Positions 1 through 10,300 of a stretch of 42,269 bases of DNA are shown one piece after another. A model generated the notes under the pieces. It saw only the letters and a program-made list of their open reading frames with translations. It searched no databases and was not told the DNA's origin. The number at the start of each line of letters is the position of its first letter. The stretch's first letter is position 1. The position numbers and the translations under genes are program-made. This DNA is from a virus: positions 1-42,269 of IMG/VR virus record IMGVR_UViG_3300024054_000545; one strand, written 5' to 3'.

Positions 1-759
1 TTACGAGTTGTTGTTCTCGACCGTGTCCACGCGCGCATGCCAGTAGACGCCCATCGTGCCACCCGCGTAGCAGTTGATTTTCAGCGCGCCGTTCACCGTG
101 TCAGCCACGACGGTCGCGGTCCACGTCTCCGTCCCGCTGCCGCCGAACGTCGTAGTGACAGGTGTTCCAATAAGCGCCGTCGTGTTGGGGCCGGTGTTAC
201 ACCAGACTGCGCCGTCGATGAACCACGCTTTGGAGGCTCCCGCGTTGGAGAGGTTTCGTGCAGTGATCTGGCAGCGGAACGACATCATGGAAAACACACG
301 AACTGGAATGCGGATCGTACCCGTCGAGCCAGCAGTGAGTTCAAATTCGGTAGTGGCGCTGCTGTTTGCGGCCAGCTGATGAATTGATACCTGGCTCTTG
401 TTTAGAGCCATCGCACCTGCACCAATGGCAAGCTGTGCGTTCACAGGAGCGCGTGCGCCACTGCCCAAGGCGATGGACGATACGGCAGAAGCGGCAGCAC
501 TCGGGCCAATCGCCAGCGAGCTATCGCCACTTGCGGTGCTACTCGCTCCAAATGCAGAAGCGTTGGTGTTCGTAGAGGATGAATTATAGCCGATGCCGAC
601 TGCACCGGCTGGGCCTTGCTCACCGCGTTCGCCCTGTGGTCCCCGCGCGCCCTGCTGTGTGACCTTCACGCTTTTGACGGTTCGGGTCAGGACTTTGGCT
701 GTTGGGGTGGCGCCCAGCGTGACCTGGATGTGCCGTTCAACCTGCTGAATGACGGCCAT
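1..759 (-). CDS. collagen-like / YadA-head-like fibre protein (252 aa)
   Basis: Probably a structural fibre or tip-decoration protein. After an N-terminal segment of about 35 residues comes a short collagen-like Gly-X-Y tract (GARGPQGERGEQGPAG, residues about 38-54). Next are repeats of the YadA-head type, with recurring LAIG/IALG and small residues (about 60-125), and then a beta-rich C-terminal domain. Collagen and YadA-type repeats usually form trimers, so a trimeric fibre is inferred. The ATG at 757-759 is preferred because it overlaps the stop of the upstream gene (TAATG), although the frame stays open further upstream. The TAA is at bases 1-3, so the gene is complete. It is co-transcribed with the BppU-like gene before it. 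Whether it sits on the tail or the head is not shown. Confidence 0.75.
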   Translation of the reverse strand: MAVIQQVERHIQVTLGATPTAKVLTRTVKSVKVTQQGARGPQGERGEQGPAGAVGIGYNSSSTNTNASAFGASSTASGDSSLAIGPSAAASAVSSIALGSGARAPVNAQLAIGAGAMALNKSQVSIHQLAANSSATTEFELTAGSTGTIRIPVRVFSMMSFRCQITARNLSNAGASKAWFIDGAVWCNTGPNTTALIGTPVTTTFGGSGTETWTATVVADTVNGALKINCYAGGTMGVYWHARVDTVENNNS

Positions 760-1076
760 TACCAACCCTCCACGATGATGGAGCCGGTCAGGAACATCTC
801 CTCGTGACCCGAGGTGACGATGCGGATGCGGTAGGGCGTGCCTTCCTCTTTGCTGCTCAGCTGCGCCAACCATTCGGGCGTGATCGAGAAGAGGAGTTCG
901 TTGGGATCGGTGAGGGATACCGATGGCGTCAGGCTGGGAGCGTCTGCTTTCTTGACCTCAAGCCGTACACTAGATGGATCAACCGCAACCGGCTTTCCAT
1001 CGGCGTCAACAATAGACAAGGGGATGCGATCACGCTGTCCCTTGTTGAAAGTGAAGTCTTCGATCGGTACGTCCAT
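759..1076 (-). CDS. BppU-N-terminal-like fibre/baseplate adaptor (105 aa)
   Basis: A small beta-rich protein with the pattern of the BppU N-terminal domain: a polar 'F-x-x-G' start, then 'PLSIVDADGKPVAVD' and alternating strands. In other phages this domain anchors receptor-binding proteins or fibres to the tail tip, which fits the fibre gene that follows with a one-base overlap. The ATG at 1076 has no clear Shine-Dalgarno sequence. TAAATA ends only 7 bases before it, so a promoter-initiated RNA might be leaderless or nearly so. The assignment rests on pattern recognition only. Confidence 0.6.
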   Translation of the reverse strand: MDVPIEDFTFNKGQRDRIPLSIVDADGKPVAVDPSSVRLEVKKADAPSLTPSVSLTDPNELLFSITPEWLAQLSSKEEGTPYRIRIVTSGHEEMFLTGSIIVEGW

Positions 1077-1083
1077 AGTCAGC

Positions 1084-1089
1084 TATTTA
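1084..1089 (-). promoter_or_regulatory. TAAATA late-type promoter element
   Basis: TAAATA reads on the minus strand 7 bases before the ATG at 1076. It belongs to the 15-copy set described in the findings. Confidence 0.6.
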
Positions 1090-1107
1090 GCCGACGTATT
1101 CATGGCG

Positions 1108-1129
1108 ACGGCCCCAATGACGGGGCCGT
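1108..1129 (-). terminator. 8-bp GC-rich hairpin after the 46-aa gene
   Basis: ACGGCCCC pairs with GGGGCCGT around a six-base loop, just past the stop of the small gene at 1134 and before the next promoter. No T-run follows on the minus strand, so it may be a weak terminator or an RNA 3'-end stabiliser. Confidence 0.45.
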
Positions 1130-1133
1130 GCTG

Positions 1134-1274
1134 TTAGGGTTGGAGAGTGAGTGGCAGGTCCAGCAATCGGATTGTGATTTCGATTGCGAGCGCGATACGC
1201 TGCTCTACCGTCATGTCCTCCTCAACCATTTGTAGTTCGTTGAGGACGATGGCTTTGATTACCGGATAGGTCAT
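1134..1274 (-). CDS. 46-aa hypothetical protein
   Basis: A short frame beginning MTYPVIKAIV and ending with TAA at 1134-1136. Its ATG overlaps the TGA of the preceding gene (ATGA, 1271-1274), the coupling seen throughout this genome. The product is a probable helix rich in Ile, Leu and Glu, without a signal peptide. The space between it and the next promoter contains only a hairpin, which supports it as the last gene of its transcript. No function is recognised. Confidence 0.55.
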   Translation of the reverse strand: MTYPVIKAIVLNELQMVEEDMTVEQRIALAIEITIRLLDLPLTLQP

Positions 1275-1852
1275 CGCATCCACCTCTTGATTTCCACGAA
1301 CAACTTGGCGTCGTTGGCAGCGGCGAGGAACTTGCGCGAAACAAGCGCGCCCTCGTGAAAGGCAACAGTGCCGCTGGGTCGAAAGCGGAAGAAGTAGGTG
1401 TAGAGGAAGGAGTGGTTTTTAAGCCCGGTGCATTCCAGGGCTTCTGCGATCAGGCTGGCTGCGCGAGTGGTTTCCAGATGGTCGAGTGGTTCGCTGACGG
1501 GAAAGGCGAAGAGAACCGTGTTGGCGCGTCCGTTGCGCGTTTCAATCTCATACGCTGCAAAGCCCAAGTGGGGCAGCATGGAGCGCACTTTGGCTGCGCT
1601 GTCTGCCTTGTACTCCAGAGTTACGCAGGTTGTGCCGTCGTGGTGGTATTCGTCGTGACCGCCATCCCACTTGGACAGGCTAAAATAGTCCTGCTGGGTC
1701 GCGAGCGTTTGATGCTCGGCATAGGTTTTGAGGATGGTCAGGAAGTCATAAGCCTCAGGGTCACTTGTAGTGATGGGGGCTGTGAGTGTTTCTTCTGGGG
1801 ATGCCCAGCTGGTCGCCGTGAGAAAACGGCTGATGACCGGATTGTTTGCCAT
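1271..1852 (-). CDS. hypothetical protein (193 aa)
   Basis: Not recognised. The start MANNPVIS at 1852 is chosen because AGGAG lies about 8 bases upstream; a longer frame to 1900 would run into the hairpin and promoter. The sequence has the look of a mixed alpha/beta enzyme or nucleic-acid domain, including a 'TVLFAFPVSEPL' strand followed by helices and 'TYFFRFRP'. A remote similarity to replication-initiator or primase-type folds came to mind but is not supported by any motif I can point to. It lies among tip and membrane genes and has its own TATAAATA promoter. Its C-terminus overlaps the 46-aa gene. Confidence 0.7.
   Translation of the reverse strand: MANNPVISRFLTATSWASPEETLTAPITTSDPEAYDFLTILKTYAEHQTLATQQDYFSLSKWDGGHDEYHHDGTTCVTLEYKADSAAKVRSMLPHLGFAAYEIETRNGRANTVLFAFPVSEPLDHLETTRAASLIAEALECTGLKNHSFLYTYFFRFRPSGTVAFHEGALVSRKFLAAANDAKLFVEIKRWMR
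1761..1773. promoter_or_regulatory. TCACTNNNAGTGA palindrome
   Basis: Exact copy with centre TGT, inside the 193-aa gene. Confidence 0.5.
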
Positions 1853-1868
1853 GTTGTTGCTCCTATAC

Positions 1869-1901
1869 AGTGGTGCGGAAAGCATTCTCTTCCGCACCAC
1901 T
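1869..1901. other. perfect 12-bp inverted repeat next to the promoter
   Basis: AGTGGTGCGGAA (1869-1880) pairs with TTCCGCACCACT (1890-1901) around nine bases. On the minus strand its 5' arm begins at the last base of TAAATA, so a transcript started a few bases downstream would lose part of the stem. The Shine-Dalgarno sequence is just outside the hairpin. Confidence 0.7.
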
Positions 1902-1908
1902 ATTTATA
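1901..1908 (-). promoter_or_regulatory. TATAAATA promoter element, identical to the T4 late consensus
   Basis: The minus strand reads TATAAATA, 48 bases before the ATG at 1852. Thirteen bases upstream of TAAATA lies an 18-bp sequence that recurs at the same spacing before the promoter at 34283. Confidence 0.7.
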
Positions 1909-1919
1909 GGATTTCCGAG

Positions 1920-1937
1920 AAAAGGGCTTCAAACGGG
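1920..1937 (-). repeat. 18-bp promoter-upstream repeat, copy 1
   Basis: CCCGTTTGAAGCCCTTTT on the minus strand is identical to 34302-34319, and each copy ends 13 bases before TAAATA. Confidence 0.7.
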
Positions 1938-1943
1938 TCAGTA

Positions 1944-2459
1944 TCAGCCTTTTGGCGCTACATTGCGAACTTCACGAATGCTGGCGCTAAACTGCTCTGC
2001 CCAGGTCTTCATCTGATCAAGCGTTTCCTTGTGGTTCTTTTCCATCTGCGCTTCGATGCGGGCCTGACCCTTTTCGATATTCGCGATAGTGAGGTCCACC
2101 TTTGCTGCCCAGCGGTCGCTTTCCTGGCGCTTGCTGTCCAGGGCGTCGATGCGGCCACGTTCGTTTCTGATGTCGTGACGTAGATCGTCCACCTCGCGCA
2201 AGATGGAGTTTCGATCCTCCGCCAACTCCTCTTTGGTCTTGAACGTGCTGACGGCGACCTCAAGCGGATGAAAGCGCGCATCAAGTAGCTTGTCGGCTGC
2301 TTCGCGTGCGCTCGCCTGCTCCTTGCGGATTTCGCGCCCTTCTGCGCGCACCTTGAACCAGAACGTGATCCCGCCGACGAGCATGGAGGCCATGATGCCC
2401 AGCGAACCGGCGGTGATGTTGATGCCCGCAAGGTCAACCAGGGTTGCTGGGTCGCTCAT
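1944..2459 (-). CDS. membrane-anchored coiled-coil protein (171 aa), possible lysis gene
   Basis: The N-terminus carries one hydrophobic segment (about residues 14-36, GSLGIMASMLVGGITFWF) followed by a long charged helix and coiled coil to the C-terminus. This layout fits an inner-membrane protein such as a spanin or holin partner. It also lies immediately after another single-span protein in the place where lambdoid phages often keep lysis genes. No recognised holin family motif and no neighbouring endolysin were found, so the lysis role is only inferred. The gene follows the upstream stop by one base. The first ATG (2459) is used. Confidence 0.7.
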   Translation of the reverse strand: MSDPATLVDLAGINITAGSLGIMASMLVGGITFWFKVRAEGREIRKEQASAREAADKLLDARFHPLEVAVSTFKTKEELAEDRNSILREVDDLRHDIRNERGRIDALDSKRQESDRWAAKVDLTIANIEKGQARIEAQMEKNHKETLDQMKTWAEQFSASIREVRNVAPKG

Positions 2460-2460
2460 G

Positions 2461-2817
2461 TCAGTTCACCAGATCGCCCGTGCCCTGCGGCAGCATCATC
2501 ACGATGTCGCGCAACTGGGTTGCCTTCTCCGGGGCGACGACACCGAAAGCGGACGCCAGGGACAAAGCGATTACTAGCGTGGTGCGGTTCAGGAATGGCC
2601 GAACCGCCGTGAATGCCGTCTTGAGGAAGCTGCGCTTCTCAGGGAGTGGGGAACCGCTGGGCACATTGTCAGCATTGATCGTGAGTGCTGCGCGAGCGGT
2701 CGCGGCGTCCAAGCGAGCCTGTTCCGCTGCCACCCTCGTGTCTTCGATGCGCTGCTCAAGATCGGTGCGTGCCGACGCCAAGACGGCTGCGAGGCTGGTT
2801 TCAATATCATTCGCCAT
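2461..2817 (-). CDS. single-span membrane protein (118 aa), holin candidate
   Basis: The N-terminal half is an alanine-rich helix (residues about 5-48). The C-terminal part has one membrane segment (TTLVIALSLASAFGVVA, about residues 79-95) and a short tail. Size, topology and its pairing with the 171-aa membrane protein suggest a holin or holin partner, but this is inference. The start ATG overlaps the preceding gene by 11 bases. No second hydrophobic segment is visible, so class I and II holins are unlikely. Confidence 0.65.
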   Translation of the reverse strand: MANDIETSLAAVLASARTDLEQRIEDTRVAAEQARLDAATARAALTINADNVPSGSPLPEKRSFLKTAFTAVRPFLNRTTLVIALSLASAFGVVAPEKATQLRDIVMMLPQGTGDLVN

Positions 2818-3160
2818 CCGTGTTGCCCTCCGTCGAAGGAGTTGGCGCAGGTGCTAGGGGCGCGTCTGGATCAACGGGCGTCGACCAGTTGGCGCATGAG
2901 GTTCCCAGGCTGAGCATGCCGTTGCAGATAGCGTCCAGGCCCAGACCAAAGTAATGCTCGTTCTCCGGCTTGCTTGCGCGGATCGCTACCAGCTGCTCGT
3001 GCAGCGCAATAAACTCAGGGCTGTCTACGATAGGCTTGATAGCAGCATAAATGGCGTTGCTGAGCATCGCGCTCTTGTAAGCCTCGCGGCGCTCATAAAG
3101 TGCCAGTTGCTGACGCATTGCCTGTGCCTGTTCGGCGGTAATAGGTGTAGTGTCACTCAT
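2807..3160 (-). CDS. hypothetical protein (117 aa)
   Basis: Not recognised. It is helical in the first 60 residues (Gln/Arg/Glu-rich) and ends in a proline-rich tail (DPDAPLAPAPTPS). The start ATG at 3160 has AGAGGG upstream and TAAATA 33 bases before it. It is the first gene of the membrane-protein group. Confidence 0.65.
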   Translation of the reverse strand: MSDTTPITAEQAQAMRQQLALYERREAYKSAMLSNAIYAAIKPIVDSPEFIALHEQLVAIRASKPENEHYFGLGLDAICNGMLSLGTSCANWSTPVDPDAPLAPAPTPSTEGNTDGE

Positions 3161-3193
3161 TGGGGGTTTTCCCTCTCTTGTTGTCTCGTCGTG

Positions 3194-3199
3194 TATTTA
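3194..3199 (-). promoter_or_regulatory. TAAATA late-type promoter element
   Basis: The minus-strand hexamer lies 33 bases before the ATG at 3160, in the short gap after the 268-aa tip protein gene. Confidence 0.6.
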
Positions 3200-3225
3200 C
3201 GCTGCGGGACGAGATAGGCCGCTGC

Positions 3226-4032
3226 TCAGTAAAACGTCTGCCCGATTGGCACGCCAGTGACATCCAAGACGAACAGGTACAGGTCTTTGAAATAGTCGTC
3301 GGGCTGTGGCTGATCGGGACCGGGGCCAATGAAAACGTCGTCCCAGCTTATCTGGCGGGTGCGAACTGTCTGCCCGCCATTCTCGCTGAGTGCGCCGTAG
3401 ATTTTGCCGTCGTTCTGCCATCCCGAGTAGCCGCCCTGACCGGGATTATCCTGATCGGGCGCAGTGGGCTGGAGGATGGGACCGCCACCGCCACCGCCGC
3501 CGTAGTATTGCTTGTCGCCACTGACGCGATGACCCGACCACTGCCCCTGGCACCATGCAAGCTGGCGACCGCCATAGGTCACGCTGTCCTCACCAATGTA
3601 GGGGCGCGAGCCGTTGATGTAGTCGATGACACGCATGACGCGCTGATTGGACGAGAAGGTAATCTCGTTGTTGGCGTTGCGCACTTCCAAGCCAAAACCC
3701 GTTGCGGGAATGGTGTTGCTTTTCTCGAAGATGAAATAGTTGAACGCCGTACCAGCTGGAGCGCCGTTGGTGCCGTAGACCTTGGGATAGGGCGCGCTGC
3801 CAGTGCCGTACACACCCGCGAAGCCAGCCGCGTAGCCGTTGCCGCCGCTGACTGCGATTAGCGCATTGGTGTAGGTGTTGCTCATGGGGATGAGGAAGCT
3901 GGTGGGACAGGTGTTGCCCACCTTCCTGTTCTCCACAAAAGTGGTGCCACTGACCCTGAGTGTATAGGTCAGCATTTCGCTGTTGAACTGGAGTTTTCCT
4001 CCGGCGTCGTATGTTGCAAAGCCCTCTGCCAT
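3226..4032 (-). CDS. tail-tip accessory protein with DUF6453-like N-terminus (268 aa)
   Basis: The N-terminus (MAEGFATYDAGGKLQFNS) matches the pattern of small phage tip proteins, 'GLxVWDAxGxxxFD', also seen in the next gene upstream. The middle is beta-rich. Around residues 170-200 there is a run of seven glycines and a Pro/Gln/Gly-rich linker, then a C-terminal domain. It probably decorates the tail tip or fibre. The ATG at 4032 is preferred to the upstream GTG (4038) because AGGTGA sits just before it. The DUF6453 name is from memory of the family pattern. Confidence 0.65.
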   Translation of the reverse strand: MAEGFATYDAGGKLQFNSEMLTYTLRVSGTTFVENRKVGNTCPTSFLIPMSNTYTNALIAVSGGNGYAAGFAGVYGTGSAPYPKVYGTNGAPAGTAFNYFIFEKSNTIPATGFGLEVRNANNEITFSSNQRVMRVIDYINGSRPYIGEDSVTYGGRQLAWCQGQWSGHRVSGDKQYYGGGGGGGPILQPTAPDQDNPGQGGYSGWQNDGKIYGALSENGGQTVRTRQISWDDVFIGPGPDQPQPDDYFKDLYLFVLDVTGVPIGQTFY

Positions 4033-4042
4033 AGTCACCTAC

Positions 4043-4390
4043 TTATCGGATGCCGTAGACAATGCGCTGTTGCGGGCGATTGTAGACGGTTCCGTTGTAG
4101 GTCACTGCATCGCGGGGATAGGTCCAGATAAGCGAGTTGCCTTCCTGCCTCCAAGTTGCGTCAAAACCCTCGCTATCGAAGGCTCCGTCGATGCGTGCCC
4201 AGAACGCCACATGCTGTGCATACTGAGTGAGACGCGCATCGTAGATGCTGCCCGTCTTGGCCGTGCCGGTATAGTTGGGGCTTCCTGGCGACCACCCGAT
4301 AGTCACTTCCCCAAGGAATTTGACTACCGGAGTGGTTGCGTCGAAGATCGGGGTGCCGTTGGCATCCCACACTGCTAGACCGTCCGCCAT
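4043..4390 (-). CDS. small tail-tip protein with DUF6453-like N-terminus (115 aa)
   Basis: MADGLAVWDANGTPIFDATT at the start resembles the N-terminus of the following 268-aa protein, so the two look like a duplicated pair. The rest is beta-rich with many Trp and Tyr residues. The ATG overlaps the stop of the giant fibre gene (TAATG), implying coupled translation and a role at the same tail tip. The function is inferred from position and similarity. Confidence 0.7.
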   Translation of the reverse strand: MADGLAVWDANGTPIFDATTPVVKFLGEVTIGWSPGSPNYTGTAKTGSIYDARLTQYAQHVAFWARIDGAFDSEGFDATWRQEGNSLIWTYPRDAVTYNGTVYNRPQQRIVYGIR

Positions 4391-7300
4391 TAGAAGTTCA
4401 ACCCGAACGCGACACGGCGAGTACCGTTGCCGTCAAAAACCTGGATGTTCTGATTGGTGATCTTCATGCGGTTGCCGCCGCTATCAGCACCGACATTCAG
4501 GTTGCCAGCGAAGTTCACGTCACCAACAATGTCCACTCCTGCACCGCTATTGTTGTCGGAGCGCAGTGTGATTTGAGCGCGGTTGTTGCCTGCGACGGCT
4601 GACAGTTCCAAGCGAGCTGCGGCCAGCTTGTTCCTCGCGTCCACGACTGCGCTCTCGTTGATGCCAACGCGCGCAATGAGGTTGGCGTCGATGACCTTCT
4701 GTGCCTTGATCTCACCATCAGTTGCGGGACGCATAACGATACGATGCCAGACGATACGAACAAAGCCGAAGTTCGTACCACCCTGGAAGCCGGACCAGCC
4801 CGACATGAGATAGATGTTCGCGCCATCGCTCTGTGCTTCGTTCTTAAACAAGACCGTGAAGCGGCGGGTTGCGTTACCAATGTCGCCATACCTGCCTGCC
4901 GTGTCTGCGTTCGTGGCAAAGCCGTAGGTCAGGACTGAGCCGTTGTTGAAGTTGCAGTGGATGCCCGAACCGCTCCAGTTGCCGTCCTCACCCACAACAT
5001 CGACTTCAAACGCATACCAGCCGGGAGCCAGAGGTCCGTTGATGCGCTGTGTGATGCCGTTGTTGATGCCGTTGCGGTCAATCTGGAGAGGGTAAGGAGC
5101 GCCATACATGGACGTGCGATCAGTCGTGCCAATGTATGCGCCATTGTCCTGTGACCAGCCGCCCCAATAAGGAGGGATGCCGCCGCCATGTCCCCAGCCG
5201 GGCGCATTGAACGTGCCGTTGCGAACGAGGTTGTTGCTGTCGTTGCTGATCTGCGCTTCGACAACGCTAGTGCGGTTTGCGACTGCCGACACGGCATCTG
5301 CGCGAGCGGTTTCCTCACGAGCCACACGCGCATCTACCGCTACGGTTTGATTGTAGCGGTCGTTGTTCCAAGTGTTCAGGTCATTGCGAACGCCACTATA
5401 GTTGGCCTCCGTGGTGCTGACACGATTGCTCAGCGCGCTATCCGCGTTGGCAGTCGTGGTTGCCAGATCGGTGATGCGAGCGTTTGCACGGAAGCTCTCG
5501 GCATCGCCATAGCCAGCGGGGCGAAGAGACATCTTGTGCCACTTCATGTACTTGGGCGCGCGGTAACGACCGAAGCCAGTCCAACCGTGCATTGCGTGGA
5601 AGTTGACAGTTCCACCGATGTTGTTGATGAAGTTCTGGTCGAAGTCGAACGCCTTGTTCCAGGTCCGCATAGTGTTGCCCTGGTCGCCAGTGTAGCCCTT
5701 GGTGTCAGGATCGCTCAGGAAGTCGATGTTGAAGACGCCATGCAGGGTCATGCCAGCGCCGCTAAAGCCGCTGCCATCACTCTCTGCTGTTACCTCAACA
5801 ATCCACTTGCCTGCGTAGACAGGAACCTGCTGATAGAAGCCGCTTTCGACGTTGGCGTTGTCGTTAAGCGTCCTGACGGCGTAGGGTGAGCCACCGTTGC
5901 CGCTGACGCGCTCTGTGCGGTAATTGCCTTCAGCGACCCACAGTATCCAGTTGTCTGGATGCTGCTGACCATCGCGCCACATGGCAAAGTGATCGTTGCG
6001 CGCAGAGCTGCTGCCCACGAGGGCTGCGGCCTCTAGCGTGGTGGCACGCTGCGCGAGCGCGCTGTCCCGGTTCGCACTCGCGGTGTCCACGTCGTTGATG
6101 CGACCGGCCATCCAGCTTCCCTGGCTACCGTTCAGCTGCGCCTCGGTCGTACCGATGCGACCAGCCAATGCGTTGTCACGATTGGCACTGGCGGTGGCTT
6201 CATCCGAGACACGCGCATCGACTGCGAATGCCTTTTGCTTTGCTGCCAGGATCGCGGCGATGTTCGTTTCCGAACCGTCCACCTCCTCAACGACCGGGCG
6301 ACCAAAGGCCGAGAACGATCCGTTGTAGGCGTAATACTGGTAGGCACGGTGGACTGGTTGCGAACCGTCGGGTTTGAACGTCCAGTTGTTACCGTCGGCG
6401 ACTTTTGCGCCTGTGACGGCATCCCACACGCCAGCGCCATCGTGGGTCTTGCTGTTGCTGTTGCGCGGGAAGAGATAACCGACAAACAGGTGCCAGCGGT
6501 TAGGCGTCATATTGCCTGCGACTGCGAAGTACGGGTTGCCGTTCTCGTTGGTAGTGTTGAGGTCGCAGACGCCGTTCACGCCCCAATATGCGTTGCGTGA
6601 TCCTGCGCCGCCCAGGTGGGCAATAGGCACAACAAAGCGGTAGGTCTTGTCGGGGTTGAGCGGAGCCATCTGACCACCGTTCCAGCCACCAGCAGCATCT
6701 GCGCCGCCCTGACACAGCCACGCATCACCACTGCTACCATCTGCGAGGGGAATGCCGTCGAAGTTGCCGCCATGGGGGAATTGGACAATCTCGTTGCGGG
6801 TGCCACCATTGATACCCCAGGGGATACCAGCGCCTTGCTTCCACCAGTCAACGAGCGCCATGTTCTTGCGCTTGTTGTTGATGAGGGTCTTTAGGCCGCT
6901 GTCGCTGTCTCCACGAAACTGCGCTTCGGTGGTGCTGATTCTGTTGCCGAGCGCGCTATCGCGATTGGACGATGCACTTGCCTCGTCGCGAATACGACCA
7001 GCAACCCAGCTGTCCTGCTCACCACGGAACTGTGCTTCAGTGGTACTGATGCGATTGCCAAGTGCGTTGTCCGCAGTGGTGCGAGCGGTCTGCTCATCAG
7101 CCAGTTTAGTCGAGAGCGCGCGTGAACCACCGTTTGCTCCTACCGCTGCCCGACCGGCTGTTAGCGTGAAGGGGATTTCCAAGTAGGCGTTTGGATCAGC
7201 ATTGTAGCCGCCCGTGTAATACTCAGTGCCGTTTCCACGTCCGATGCCTGCGCGACCAATAAGCACATAGGCGCTGTGGGATGCGAAGTTGGAGGCAAAG

Positions 7301-10300
7301 TAGGCTTCGCCAGCACCACAACGCGCCATTGCGTCACCAAGGCCGTTATCGAAGCGGTGAGTGAATGGCTCGTCACAAGTGTAGATGATGACCGTATTGC
7401 CGTCAGGGATACCGTTGAGCGTCTGCGCCATCGACAGCGAGCCGCGTCCGTCAGCGGCTGCGCCTTCACCGTAAACGTCGAATGTCGACGTTAGAACGGC
7501 GGTGTTGCTGCCCGGCGCGAACGCCACGACACCGTAGCTGCGCCTTGTCTCACCAATCTGATAGCCATCAGGACGGAACAGGCCAGCAATACGATTTGCG
7601 CCTTGGGCCGCGTTGCCGAACGCACGAACACGCCACGTCTCGGGGATGAGCGATACGCTGGTTTCAAGCGTAGATGTACGCCCGCCGAGTGCGCTGTCAC
7701 GGTTCGCTGACGCAGTTGCTTCATCGCGAATACGGGCTGCGAGCGTGCTGTCCTGATCCCCGTTTAGCTTTGCCTCGGTGTTGCTGACACGATTGCTCAG
7801 CGCACCGTCGCGGTTCGCGCTTGCTGTTGCCTCGTCAGTGATACGAGCGTTTGCCGCGCCAATAGACGCTTTGCCCGAACCGGGGCTGTAGGGGTTCCAC
7901 TCTGTCTGACCTTCGCGGGCATAGCCCAGGTAGGGACGGATGAACCACGCGATGCTGCCATACTCATTGTCGCGCGTCGGGTACTTGCGAAGCGCGAGGC
8001 GCATCGTTGCTGTACCATCGGGAACGCGAACCGACTTAATGCCAGTCTGGTCCCAGCCGCCCATGTCGCGACCGCCATTGTTGTAGCGTGGGCTAGTGAA
8101 CTCACCCGCGTAGCCATTCCAGGTGCCGTCGTTCTTATAGAAGAAGATGCTAACCCAGTTGTTGGAACGGTGCGAAGCGCCAAGCGCATAGCCCTGGACA
8201 TACTGGCCGCCCGTCACAGAGACTGGCGAACTGATGATCTCAGAGAGCGCGGAAGCTGTGCCATTCTCGCTGATCGTTAGTGAGTTTTCACCTACGATGT
8301 TCCAGTCAGCACCTCCGCCGTTGCGGTCGAAGCTGGTGCCTGGGGGCTGGCTAGTGATCTGCCATCCGTCCAGCGAGAGTAGTTCAGAGTTGGTGACGAG
8401 GTTGCCCGCACCGCTGTAGCGAGTTTCCACGCTACCAATGCGGTTGCCCAGCGCGCCGTCGCGGTTGCTTGAAGCTGTTGCTTCATCACGAACACGAGCA
8501 GCAAGCCAGCTGTCCTGATCGCCACGCATCTGCGCTTCGGTGGTGCTGATGCGATTACCAAGTGCGCTATCCTGATTGGCACGAGTTGTCGCTTCGTCGC
8601 TGATCTTAGCAGCGTTGCTGAACTCACCGGTGACTTCACGGCAGAACCAACCGGCGATGACGTAGCCCGCACCAGCTGGCGCGTTGTCGATGTTGATGCG
8701 TGGCCTGATCCAGTACGAACTAGCGGTAGAGACAGTCGTGTCATCTACCTGGTAGTCGAAGGCGTAAAGGTGCCACGCCCCGTTTGGGATCGCTTCATAG
8801 AAGTTACGCTGTGTCTCTGGAGCGTTCGCAGTGATGCCTAGGTATGAACTATCGGTGTGGTCCTTGTTCTGACCCTCGTAGTACACACGGGCGTTGCCGC
8901 CGTAGCCATTTGGTGCGCTCCACTGCCAGACCCAGAAGCCTGCACGGTAACGCTTACCCGGCGTGGTCTTTATCCAGCCGTATGGGTCCATGTAGAGGAA
9001 GTTGCCAAAGCCCGGTGGGAAGGCAATGCCCGCACCCTTGGTGTGATGAGTTTCCCAAGCGGCGCCGTTGTTGCGACCGCGCAACTCAGTGTCATAACCC
9101 CAACCATCTGCCTGTACCTCAAAGCCTGGGAAGGTCTTGAGAGCCATGTCATTGAGACGTGTCGCCGTGCTTTCCAAAAGCTGCGTGCGTGAGCCAATTG
9201 CGGCATCGCGGTTCGCGCTGGCTGTGGCTTCGTTCGTAATGCGCGTGTTGAGGTCGCCACGATCCGTGTTTGCCTGAGCAATGACACTATCAACACGCTG
9301 ACCAATTGCCGTGTCGCGATTGGCACTTGCGGTCGCTTCATCGCGGATGCGCGCCGCGATTGTGCTGTCCTGTTCACCACGGAATTGCGCTTCCGTTGTC
9401 GCAACGCGATTGCTGAGTGCGCTGTCCTGAGCCGCACGAGTAGTCGCCTCGTCACGGATAGCAGCATTGGCCTGTTCAACAGCGGTGACATCCTCAATCG
9501 TGAAGTAGTCAACCTCAGTCACCGAACCCTGAACGTCGGTGTAGTTGAGGAACATGATCGGACGCATCCACACTGCGCCCTGTGGGATCGCGAGAGTGCC
9601 GCCGTTGGCGGAACCACCTACTCCTTTGCCGATGATAGCTTCGCGATCCAACCAACCGTGGATTGCGCTGTCGAGATAGACATTAGAGCCAAGTGGGTAG
9701 TTGCCAGTGCCGTCACTCGCACCAACATGGTTGCCATTCTCGTCAGCGAAGACGACACCAAAATAGTAGACGCCAGTTGCAGCCGCGCAACGCCAGGATG
9801 CCCTCAGCTTGAAACGCTGGTTATCCGATGTGATCGCGATAGCGCGGCCCTGAACGGCGTTGTACTTTGCCGTTGGTGGGGTGCGAAGGACATTGCGACG
9901 ACCATAGGACGAAGGAACAACTAGACCGGCAGGAAGGCCGTCCCAGCCTGCGCTATCGTTGTCGAAGTTCTCGTTGAGTACCAGCTTGCTCACACCCGCG
10001 AAGCCGCTTTCCAAAGCCTGGGTGCGGTTGCCGAGTGCGGCATCGCGACTACTGCTCGCGGTGGCTTCGTCGCTGATGCGGGTGTTGAGGTTGCCGCGAT
10101 CTGTGTTTGCCTGTGTGATTACCTCGTCAACACGGCGACCTACTGCGCCAACTGCGTCTGAGCGCGAGGTAGCCTCACTGTTGATCTTGGAGGTGTAATC
10201 GGCACGGTCAGTGTTGGCCTGTGTGACGACGCTATCAATGCGCTGACCAAGTGCGCCGTCGCCATCGCTACGCGCCTTCTGCTCCGTCGTAATCGCAGTC

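Noticed and set aside
3160-3861. 233-aa plus-strand frame
   Set aside because: It lies opposite the tip-protein gene, with no ribosome site or family-like sequence.
5188-5889. 233-aa plus-strand frame opposite the giant fibre
   Set aside because: A shadow of the G+C-rich fibre gene; the fibre frame has clear repeats and modules.
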